DNA of 23,985 bases from assembly GCA_025201365.1 (NCBI GenBank), contig JAIXMF010000210.1, positions 1 through 23,985 of the forward strand. The letters run 5' to 3'. The stretch comes from Syncephalis plumigaleata. Taxonomy: Eukaryota; Zoopagomycota; Zoopagomycetes; Zoopagales; Piptocephalidaceae. Shown here one piece after another: positions 1 to 10,257 of this stretch (position 1 is its first letter; every line of letters begins with the position of its first letter). Both the position numbers and the translations under genes were made by a program. A model generated the notes under the pieces. The model worked only from the letters and a program-made list of their open reading frames with translations. It was not told the origin of the DNA and did no database searches.

Positions 1-72
1 TTTAAAAAAAGAAAAAACAATTCACCGCATTCATTGCTTTTTTGTTCTTTTTTATTAGGAAAGATATTGCTA

Positions 73-2219
73 ATGACACCACGGATACCTCGCGTTGTAA
101 GTTCAACCACTAGATAGGAATCAGTATGGTAACAAGATGAACACAATGCCATTAGGTTCCCTGGAGTTCGTCAGAAGAGTATGACCAAGTAGCGCAATGG
201 CTGTTCTCCGCTGATCCACAAGAACGACAGCGGGCTGTATATCGTGTATGTGATAGGATAGGATAGGATAGATTATGTTGATAATAGTAACTTATACTGC
301 TCTCCCGCTAGATAAGAGCTTGGTCCAGTCGTGGTAAGGTGCCGCATGCAGTCGAGTGTACGGCCACACTAGTGGAACTAGGTCTACTGGTGGATCAATG
401 CAGTCTATCCAACCCGATGACATCGTCTGTATCGCCCAAGGAATTACGCCTCATGTTATCCATGGCTCTTATTCGGTAAATGAAGGCACTACCATTACTA
501 GCACCGGTTATTTATGGAATGATACTTAGGTTTGTTAATGGATTTGTCGATGCTCAACAACAAGGTATATATGCATTATCAGTGGCAACGTTAGCGGATC
601 AATTAGGCATGCCATCATGGTTTGTCGAATTACGACATGCAGGCACACATGAACAATTGCCTAGCTTGTCTATTTTACGTACAACATGTGGTCAGGTAGA
701 CTAGCAATACTAGATGATTAACATAGAATTACACTGACATGTATTATTGCTATGATGACTAACTAGGCATTACACTGGCTATATAATAGTTATTGGTCAG
801 TGCAACGTAGTAATCTGCAAGAGACGATGAATGAACTACGACCATTATTGCTCGAATATAAGACTTACCGGAAGAAAAGTCTTAAAGGTAATTGAGACAC
901 ACGCATTCTATCTATCAACACTTACACCTTCTCTCTACGTTAATAGCAAACAAGGTCTCGAAGCAGAGATTTGGAGTTAAAGTGGATCGTCTATTACAAT
1001 CAATTGTAGGACACATTGATATGAATACATTTGAGGATACATTGATTCCAATCCTACTAGAACCTGGATGTCTAGTACCTATGGGTAAAACGTAAGCATA
1101 TACACATATAGAGGTATTATGAGTATATATATATATGATTAAGCAATGATGTTAGGAAAAGAGCAACATTACCAGAAGTGCAATTGACAGAGGAGATATG
1201 TCAGATATGGACCATGGCATTAGGACATTTCAATCATATTTGGTATAATGCCAATTTCCTTGAAGTACTTACACAAGCAATGTTGTATCAATTATACGAT
1301 ACAGGTAAGTGAATGCTCATTGTAGTAATAATGCAAATGCTAATCAGTGTTATTATAATGATCTATTATAGCTGATAATGCAGCCATTCCATCTACGGTA
1401 AGGCACACTATTACTGTAACAATTATATATGAATCTAATATCGTTATTATTTAGACGGCAGATCCATCAAAACCAAAGAGTGTCAGCTATACATGGACAC
1501 TTGGTAATTGTGCTCAACTAATATGACACACATCAATGTACTAATTCAATGCAATATTAGTGGCATGGATCAAGTTATTCATTGAGCAGTATTATTGTAA
1601 TGAAGAAACATATAGCTCATTGACTCTACAGAACTTGGATGATCTATTAGAATATTGTTTACGACATCCTAATCAATAGTAAGTCATTACTAATCCTTAT
1701 TATTTTATTAATCCGTTAATATACTTTATAGCACACTTCATATCCTACAATTTATGACTAAATGGGATGACTATTTGGCAACTACAATGACACCATTACT
1801 CAGTTACATCAAGAAATCGGTAGAACCCGTCAAGGTGAGTAATACTGATATGTGACATGCTTATCACTATACTTAATGTCTTGTTAGATTACTTCAGGTA
1901 CCTTAACCACCCTATCAGATGAGGAAATGTCGGATGAACTACGTAAGCTACGTGGACTATTAAAGAATAGTTCCGATGAAGTAAGTGAACATTATTTACA
2001 ATGCAATGAGTACATCAATATCCTCAACTTATTATTGCACTATCATAGTCATTCCCTTCGTTGTCCGACCCAACTACACAGATTACAACGGATAGAACGA
2101 CATTGGCATCAGATTCGCCTTGGACATTACAAGAGGACTGGACATCCTGTCCCATTGGATCTCTACCAAATCAGAATCGTCTTATTGATTTATCACTCTC
2201 GACAATGATGGAATCATAA
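73..2219 (+). CDS. LAS1: Las1-family pre-rRNA ITS2 endonuclease, 13 exons
   Basis: Las1 is the HEPN-type endonuclease that, with the polynucleotide kinase Grc3, cuts pre-rRNA in ITS2 in the nucleus. Coding exons by frame continuity: 73-96, 156-245, 312-475, 530-695, 767-887, 947-1091, 1156-1304, 1372-1397, 1455-1503, 1561-1678, 1732-1834, 1888-1980, 2049-2219; this gives 472 residues. The start MTPRIPRVVPW matches the usual fungal Las1 N-terminus. The HEPN catalytic signature RHAGTH is at residues 128-133, followed by EQLPSLSILR, then ALHWLYNSYW after the next splice. The C-terminus has the W-x-x-CPIGSLP type end of the family. Introns are 50-75 nt; intron 2 holds a short GATAG repeat. A poly(A)-like AATAAA lies at 2238. 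It converges on TAD2, with stop codons about 70 bp apart. The family is clear; the smallest exons (24 and 26 nt) are the least certain. Confidence 0.9.
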
Positions 2220-2292
2220 TTTATTACTATTATACTTAATAAAAAAGATAGAATGATACTATATACTTTGTCTATGTATCTTTATATATATC

Positions 2293-3202
<910 letters not shown>

Positions 3203-3519
3203 GATATATCTATATTAACCTAAAGGAAAAAAAGATAATGAAAATAAATAGCTAGCATGGATGTCGTTTCCTTATCCCATTGGACAAAGGATGTAAAATC
3301 AACACGATTCACAATAGTATTTATTATTCCAAGTTTATCCCTATAATACAGTAATTTATGGTAAGCCCCTCACTCTCACTCTCTCATTCTCTCAGTCTAG
3401 CTTTAGCTCTTCCTCGTTCTTATTCTCTTGACTGAATACAGATTATTATTAGTAGTATTATAGTTGTAGCTACTCTTTTAGTCAACAACTACTGATTATC
3501 GTATATACAAACATATACC
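3203..3519. promoter_or_regulatory. Divergent promoter region between TAD2 and GOT1
   Basis: This spacer separates the two opposed start codons, so it should carry both promoters. The GOT1-proximal half holds a long CT-rich tract on the plus strand (about 3369-3430). The TAD2-proximal end has an A-rich/GGAAAAAAAG stretch that reads as a pyrimidine run on the TAD2 sense strand. No clear TATA box was assigned. Confidence 0.5.
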
Positions 3520-4124
3520 ATGTGGAACGTTTCCGAGACACAAAGTAAGCATCGCGTTTGATAGGGATAATCTCGTTGTAGATGGTCATTGTCTACCTAT
3601 ATACATACATATATACGTATAAATAATTATTGACGAATGTAATAGAGATTGGCGCTGCTGTTGCGGCATTTGGTGGTGTACTCATTTTCCTTGGTGTGCT
3701 ACTCTTCTTTGATGCCGGTCTTATCGCTATTGGCAATGTAAGTGACTAGCCATTAACTAGATATTAATCTACTATATAATACTAATAATAATGGTCTATA
3801 TACACGCGTATATACATGTTATAGATTCTATTGATTGGTGGTGGTGTTGCTTTCAACGGCATCAGCAATACAGGTCAATTCTTCGCTCAGCGTCGTCGTA
3901 TTCCCGGTGCCATCTGTTTCTTTATCGGTGTAATTATCGTGTTCTTCAAATGGCCCATTATCGGTCTGCTAGTAGAAGTGTTTGGCTTCATTAATCTATT
4001 CGCCGATTTCTTCCCGTATCTCATTGGCCTGATGCGTCGTTTGCCCATTATTGGCACGGTGCTCAATATGCCTGGATTGCGAACGCTGGTCGATCGCTTT
4101 AGCAGTACAACATCACCAGTATAA
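3520..4124 (+). CDS. GOT1: Got1/Sft2-family Golgi transport membrane protein
   Basis: Got1 is a small tetra-spanning membrane protein of ER/Golgi vesicles that supports ER-to-Golgi and Golgi traffic. Exons 3520-3544, 3646-3737 and 3825-4124 join in frame to 138 residues, the usual length of the yeast protein. After a short cytosolic head (MWNVSETQKIG) there are hydrophobic segments around residues 14-34 (ending LLFFDAGL), 40-50, 66-85 and 90-105. Family landmarks are GVLLFFD, the TGQFF...RRIPG loop, FKWPIIG, the E..GF.NLF motif and the PIIGTVLNMPG segment. Introns are 101 and 87 nt. The last exon alone is also open from an internal ATG, which is not a separate gene. Identity is firm; the exact first exon rests on the conserved head sequence and a GTAAGC donor. 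Confidence 0.93.
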
Positions 4125-5514
4125 CAACCCTAGCTTACCTGCTTACTTGCATGATTGATATGAATGTTATTAACATGAACAGAATTGATGCAATGAATCG
4201 CATACTCATTAGTTTAACAAGTCTAGTAAATAATTAATGCATGCATCTATACATGCATAGACATGTGTATGTTTATATTTGTGATGAAATAGTAATGTTA
4301 TAAGAGTATATTATATATTATTACAATCGCATTAACTAAAGTGCCTTATGTTTCCTTCTCTATTTTACTGAGTTATATACATACCAGTTTGATTAGCTTG
4401 TCTCTTTATACAGCACATGTATACGCTTATGATCCCTTTTCGTAGAACTGCCTCATGGCTGTGATCGTCATTGTTGATCATTTCCATCTCCGCCTTTTTC
4501 TTCTTGCATCTATGATGACATTCTCCTTTCCCCTGATGACACTTCATTCACCATCACCTGCTTACCGCCCACCACAACATATGCACACACACGCATACAA
4601 ACACACATCCTGTTAACCGCACCATCATCCATTGGAGCACACACACACACACACACACACAGCGCACCTTTCTTTTCTCCTCTGAATTTTCTATTCTTCC
4701 TCTTCCTCCTCTTCCTCTTCTTCCTTTCTGATATACTCACTCCTCCTCCTCCTCCTCCATATAGACCCCGATTCTGTTTATCAGCGGTGTGTCTAATATT
4801 GGTTCAAGTAGCTTGAGTGTGTGTTATTGCTAGTTCCATAGTGGATATTGGAACTATTATACACCTGGTAAGTAGGCATATAAAACAAGTAGAAGCAGTA
4901 GCAGTAGTAGTAAAAAGGAGTTGTCAACACAACGATGAACAACTATAACATGTATGTAATATGTGTACCACTTGGTAATCCTTTCGTTGCCTAGTATACT
5001 ACCACAAATTGATGGATACTATTAGATGACTTGCTTGTAGAAGAGTAGAGAAAGGCGAATATGTATGCATGCATATATTAGTAAAAGCTAATCATAACAA
5101 TAACCATTTTATTCATAATCATATTAGTAGTAGTAGTAATAGTAGTAGTAATAGTAGTCGTGGTGCGACATCTTTTCATTCGATTCAAGTGATTTTGGAC
5201 CTATCGCGTGCGTGTGTTTGTTTGTTTACTTCTCTCTCTCTCTTTCTCTTTCTTTATCTTTCTATCTTTATCTTTCTATCTTTCTATCTCTCTCTGTGTG
5301 TGTGTCTATACAAACAGCAACGACCTTTGTAAAAGCAGTACTTTTTTGATCTTGCCACATCTCCTGATCTATTGTTATATCATTATTACAGCAACCACCA
5401 TCTCCAAAACTACCTCCACTACAACAACAACAACAACAATTATCATATCACCAGAGACGGTAGTCAATTTGCTTGGCAACAACATTAGCGTGAGCGGATT
5501 TACACTTGCACATC
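4125..5514. other. 1.4-kb spacer with microsatellites; no gene recognised
   Basis: This is the gap between GOT1 and the Rab gene. It holds a (CA)12 tract (4638-4661), a CT-rich block (about 4668-4760), TAG/TAA triplet repeats (about 5127-5159), a long CT/CTTT tract passing into (TG)n (about 5228-5304), and an ACAACA run just before the Rab start. Open frames here (for example 5208-5573 on + and 4510-4740 on -) are low-complexity translations of these repeats and match no family I recognise. Part of it is probably Rab promoter and 5'UTR. Confidence 0.6.
4638..4661. repeat. (CA)12 microsatellite
   Basis: Uninterrupted CA dinucleotide repeat in the spacer upstream of the Rab gene. Confidence 0.95.
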
Positions 5515-6583
5515 ATGTCAATGCATTCGTCGTCATTGGAAGCGAAACTGGTCATTTTAGGATCACAAGGTAAGTAATAATGATTAATATAATAGCAATA
5601 GATAAGCATATACTCATATACTCATATACATATTGATTACTATAGGTGTAGGAAAGACGTCATTGGTAATGCGTTACGTACAAAATACATTCTCACCTCA
5701 TTCAGCCTCGACAATTGGTGCTTCGTTTCTTACACAACGCATGTAAGTATATAATATAAGATTAGCAGTAGCAAATGAATGCATTCTAATGCATTTACTA
5801 CTACTATTATTACTATCATGCAGATATATCGATGATTGTCGTGTAGTATTGCAAATCTGGGATACAGCTGGTCAAGAACGATTCCGTTCAATGGTAAGCT
5901 AAGCGTATTGTTACCGCTGTTACTATCATTTATATATATATGGCATACCGGCTAATTTACTATATCGTTACATGTTATGAATGGATAATATAGGCACCAA
6001 TGTATTATCGTGGAGTAAGTAGAGTAGTATACATGTTTATTTGCTATTTGTATGTCATTTACTTATTACTCGTATCGTTCATTGCATTATGGCTATTAGG
6101 CAAGTGCTGCCATTCTAGTTTACGACATTACTTCCGAGAAGAGCTTCCAAGAAATTGGTAGCTGGGTCACCGAACTACAGCGTAATACGGGCGATATCGC
6201 CATTCACGTAGTGGGCAGTAAACTGGATCTAGCCGAGACTGATCGACAAGTTTCGCGGGAACAGGCGGAAGCCTACGTTAAAGAGGCATTGGGATCACAT
6301 CATCCCGTGCACGAAGTATCCGCAAAAGATGCCATTGGTAAATATAGCACTATGTATAAATAGATAAATCTACGTAGCCAGCATGACTAATCGTAAAGGG
6401 TGCATTTAATTATGCCATTGACAATATCTTTTAGGTGTCGATGAACTATTCCAAGATGTTACACGGGCGTTGCTGGAGAGCTCCTTTGAACATGACAAGC
6501 CTTTGGGCGATCGGCCGCAAGGTGACGTGCGTATCCGAGATGATCGCGGTGATGCACCCGACCAAGCATGCTGCAATGTTTAA
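5515..6583 (+). CDS. Rab-family small GTPase (Rab5/Rab21/22-like), 6 exons
   Basis: This Rab GTPase probably acts in endocytic membrane traffic. Exons 5515-5569, 5646-5742, 5824-5893, 5994-6014, 6100-6337 and 6435-6583 give 209 residues. Visible motifs are the P-loop GSQGVGKTS, switch I threonine in STIGASF, WDTAGQERF, MYYRG, a G4 motif written SKLD instead of NKxD (GSKLDL), and the G5 motif SAK. The C-terminus is CCNV, fitting double geranylgeranylation. Sequence around the P-loop and switch regions resembles the Rab5/21/22/24 group, but I cannot place it in one subfamily. The first in-frame ATG after an upstream TGA is 5515; a second lies two codons later. Exon 4 is only 21 nt (APMYYRG). 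The N-to-S change in G4 is known in some Rabs but is worth noting. Confidence 0.92.
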
Positions 6584-7378
6584 TTACACAGTTACTCGCT
6601 CCAATCTACTTACGGATGCCACCACCGTTGTCTCTTAGTGAATAGCTGTACAATGCAGGACATTGGCGGTTGTTTTTGTGTTATTCGTTAGCATTACCGA
6701 TTTCTTTCATATACAACACGTACGTGACATCAAGCATGTAACAACAACAATAACAACATCAATATGATAGCCAAAAAAATTACAATATAATATGTCAACC
6801 AGTGAAATAGCACGCGTATCTTTTGTATTTATTGTTTTTACATATCAAATGCAAACACTAGCATCATCTATAATGAGCCACTACATGTTTATATAATATT
6901 CAGTTCAGGATTGACTAAGCAACAACAACAACAACAACAACAATAGTATCTATCCATTACTTCATGCAAGTTATCTTGTAGCATGACGACATCTTATGAT
7001 CATAAGGGTATTTCAGCTCCACCCTATTTCTTTGTGTATCACAGCCAATCAGTTAGCATGACGAAGCTATCCTTCATTTCCTTATTTGCCCTTTTTTTAC
7101 TATCAGTTATTGAATCCGCATGTGTGCGCAATCATTCTACTCACGCCTATACAAACACACACACACACACACAGAAATAGAAGCAGGTTTATGCTAACCA
7201 CACACACACACACACACACACATTAATCGGTTGCCCTTTTTTTCTTTCCCGCTTTTCACCTGTCGTACATTATTCATATCACTTTCTCTTCTCTCTTCTC
7301 TTCTCTCTCTTATCCACACGCACATACGCACACTCACTCACTCACTCACCCAACTTACAACCTTCTATTTCTATTAAC
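6584..7378. promoter_or_regulatory. Rab 3' region and calmodulin promoter/5'UTR
   Basis: This spacer holds the Rab 3' end, an ACA/CAA repeat (about 6920-6944), and then the calmodulin upstream region. The latter carries two CA repeats (7155-7173 and 7199-7222), a CT-rich tract (about 7280-7312) and a CACT/ACTC repeat (about 7330-7349), ending a few tens of bases before the ATG. No TATA box stands out, so a pyrimidine-tract promoter is my inference. The short open frame at 6983-7180 ends inside the CA repeat and is not convincing. Confidence 0.55.
7199..7222. repeat. (CA)12 microsatellite upstream of calmodulin
   Basis: Uninterrupted CA dinucleotide repeat about 160 bp before the calmodulin ATG; a shorter CA tract lies just upstream at 7155-7173. 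Confidence 0.95.
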
Positions 7379-8399
<1,021 letters not shown>

Positions 8400-8783
8400 G
8401 TAACCGCTTGCATTCCATCAGGCATACTTTTCATTGGTATCCAGTCCCGCTATCTATAACAACAACACTCCTCCTCTATTCACATTTGCTTACGCGTATA
8501 AGGAAGATCAATTTTCAATTGGTATGCCACACAAGTGTAAACACTGTGTCTAGTACTTGTGCGTGACAACAATAAAATATTTGATTTTTGCGCACAATTA
8601 GGATTATTTACTAGCACTGTCGTTGTACTATGCTATATTATCCTCGACGACGATAACGCTGTCGATGTATTCGTCTAGTACATAGTAATGGTAAAAAAAG
8701 CGCAAAAAAATCGTAATGCAGGAGAAATGGCCGTTTTTTTGGATCATATATACCATGGCAAAAATGCCCTCAATTTCAGCGAT
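8400..8783. other. Calmodulin 3'UTR and spacer before the tRNA
   Basis: This stretch contains the calmodulin 3' region with AATAAA at 8571-8576 and then AT-rich sequence with A and T runs. I see no further gene in it. The open frame at 8688-8924 runs straight through the tRNA gene and is not a protein gene. Confidence 0.6.
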
Positions 8784-8856
8784 GGGGGGCTAGCTCAAAT
8801 GGTAGAGCGCTCGCTTAGCATGCGAGAGGCACCGGGATCGACGCCCGGGTTCTCCA
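8784..8856 (+). tRNA. tRNA-Ala (anticodon AGC)
   Basis: A 73-nt intronless cloverleaf. The acceptor GGGGGGC pairs with GTTCTCC through three G-U pairs, and the discriminator is A. The D arm is GCTC/GAGC. The anticodon stem CTCGC/GCGAG holds loop TTAGCAT with anticodon AGC at 8817-8819. The variable loop is AGGCA, and the T arm is CCGGG/CCCGG with loop ATCGACG. A TTTT run at 8857-8860 is the Pol III terminator. A34 of this tRNA is a standard Tad2/Tad3 substrate. The retroelement begins about 100 bp downstream. Confidence 0.97.
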
Positions 8857-8860
8857 TTTT
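8857..8860 (+). terminator. Pol III T-run terminator of tRNA-Ala
   Basis: Four consecutive T residues directly follow the discriminator base. Confidence 0.8.
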
Positions 8861-9061
8861 GCTCCAATTTACACTTGGTGACTTGCTTTTTGATCTAGGT
8901 TATACGTATATGAAGCGGCAATAAGGTTACTATGCAATAAGATGGAAATAAAGCGTATTATTGCCTGGGGCCAAAAACTTTATTGAAAATTTGATAACTA
9001 TATGAGCTAATGAGGGGTGAAAGGGAATATTAGTAGGCTAGTGAGCAAAGAGGAAACCGAC

Positions 9062-9077
9062 AATAAAGGAGAAAAGT
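9062..9077. repeat. 16-bp partial copy of the terminal-repeat motif in the element tail
   Basis: AATAAAGGAGAAAAGT here recurs exactly inside both 129-bp repeats (9137-9152 and 13347-13362). It may be a remnant of, or a binding site shared with, the terminal repeats. Confidence 0.7.
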
Positions 9078-9117
9078 TAACTCTCCGCACCAGGCATAAG
9101 GGTCTGTGGATGGGTGG

Positions 9118-9246
9118 GAGAGATGGCCAACAAACGAATAAAGGAGAAAAGTAGTGGTCGCCGGTGAGCTGGACTCACCGGCTCCTTTATAAAGATTTTT
9201 GGCCTCTCATCAATAAAACGCTATTTAAAATTAAAATAGCGCTATT
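9118..9246. repeat. Internal direct repeat A2 of the DIRS/PAT-like element
   Basis: Identical over 129 bp to 13328-13456, in the same orientation (offset 4210). It contains a nested palindrome: GAGAG (9118-9122) with CTCTC (9204-9208), GGCCAA (9125-9130) with TTGGCC (9199-9204), ATAAAGGA (9138-9145) with TCCTTTAT (9183-9190), and a perfect 9-bp inner stem GCCGGTGAG/CTCACCGGC (9160-9168 and 9174-9182). A second inverted repeat, CGCTATTT/AAATAGCG, lies at 9219-9226 and 9234-9241. Lengths differ by a base or two at the nesting points. Confidence 0.97.
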
Positions 9247-9267
9247 ATTGCCTATTGTCCGGAGGTC

Positions 9268-10257
9268 TTATAACAAGAAGTTATAAAAAGCATAGTCAAA
9301 TGGGTGAGGGACATATTCTGGCCGTGCGTACCTTTGCATCGAGCTTATGGTCTCCCATAGACCATAATGCATGATTCGCGAAGCGTCTACACCAATACTG
9401 TGTGTAGCTGAAGTGAATGTACGTCGAATGCTATGGGACATCATCGAATTAGCAACGGCTGCTGGCACGCCCGCTTGCTTTAACACCTCTCTTAGAATCC
9501 CCGTAACTGTAATACTGCTCCTAAATATCTCTTTAGAGGAGAACACGGGAACCCAAAACGTTGGTTCCGTGTTGTTGATGTATGATGCCGACTCCAGGTA
9601 TCGGCGAATGAGGGGGGCGGCGATGGTTTTAGTGGTGTCGATGTTGACAGGCCGTCCAGGTTCATGCGTATGACGCTTAGAACCATGAACCACTACCCGT
9701 AGGGTAGGGCCTACCAATTGCACGTCACTCTTCTGAAGTTTCATCAGAGAGGACGCGCGCAACCCACACAATAAACCTACTAAAACCACCACCAGGTCGC
9801 GCAGCTCCTTTTGGCTTGGAGACTGCGTATCCCCCGACACCAATGGGGCCAGCCAGGAGGGGAGGAAAAAGTTTAGGTTTGAGGATACGGTGGGTCGTTC
9901 AGTGTACGACCACGACGCGTATCCTCTCGTTAGTTGTGCAACCAACGAGCCCTCGATTTCCGGGAAACCGAGATGCTCGTTGATTGACCGTAGCGCCGAA
10001 AGGCGCGATTGAATTGTGGATGGAGCCAGTTCTCGCAGACTGGCTGTGGCGATGTAAGCTGCTAATGTACCCACCTGCAAAGGGAATGGCGGCTCGTTAT
10101 GTAACTCACAAAAACGCGTATAGTTAGTCACATGCGAAGTGTATGTATTCCACGATGCTGCTGTATACTGCCGTTCGAATAACAACATAAGCCGCTCACG
10201 CTGCTCATCGCTCACGTTGACAGGTAGATTCAGTTGTTGCATCCAACTTCGCACCAT
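9268..10257 (-). CDS. Tyrosine recombinase of the DIRS/PAT-like element
   Basis: This enzyme inserts the circular DNA intermediate by a phage-integrase-type reaction. From the ATG at 10257 the product is 329 residues. The N-terminal part (about 25-110) is a core-binding (SAM-like) helical region. The catalytic domain carries R167 (GLRASS), H275-x-x-R278 (HSIR), H297 in HYGLW and the nucleophile Y310 in SMQRY, so the R-H-R-H/W-Y set looks intact. The start overlaps the end of the RT frame by 28 nt; a second ATG at 10242 is also possible. The same frame stays open upstream to 12138, giving a 956-codon frame. That extension lies over the RT gene and shows no known domain, so I start the gene at 10257. 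Expression may use reinitiation, a spliced RNA or a frameshift fusion. Confidence 0.92.
   Translation of the reverse strand: MVRSWMQQLNLPVNVSDEQRERLMLLFERQYTAASWNTYTSHVTNYTRFCELHNEPPFPLQVGTLAAYIATASLRELAPSTIQSRLSALRSINEHLGFPEIEGSLVAQLTRGYASWSYTERPTVSSNLNFFLPSWLAPLVSGDTQSPSQKELRDLVVVLVGLLCGLRASSLMKLQKSDVQLVGPTLRVVVHGSKRHTHEPGRPVNIDTTKTIAAPLIRRYLESASYINNTEPTFWVPVFSSKEIFRSSITVTGILREVLKQAGVPAAVANSMMSHSIRRTFTSATHSIGVDASRIMHYGLWETISSMQRYARPEYVPHPFDYAFYNFLL

Noticed and set aside
1927-2208. Read-through frame at the end of LAS1
   Set aside because: It ignores the GTAAGT donor at 1981; splicing to 2049 restores the conserved CPIGSLP-type C-terminus.
4365-4740. Two minus-strand frames in the spacer after GOT1
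   Set aside because: Low-complexity Lys/Arg/Cys/Val readings of CT and CA repeats; no family resemblance and no splice-supported extension.
5208-5573. 121-codon plus-strand frame before the Rab gene
   Set aside because: It mostly translates CT, TG and ACA repeats and runs across the Rab exon in the wrong frame.
8688-8924. 78-codon plus-strand frame
   Set aside because: It reads straight through the tRNA-Ala gene.
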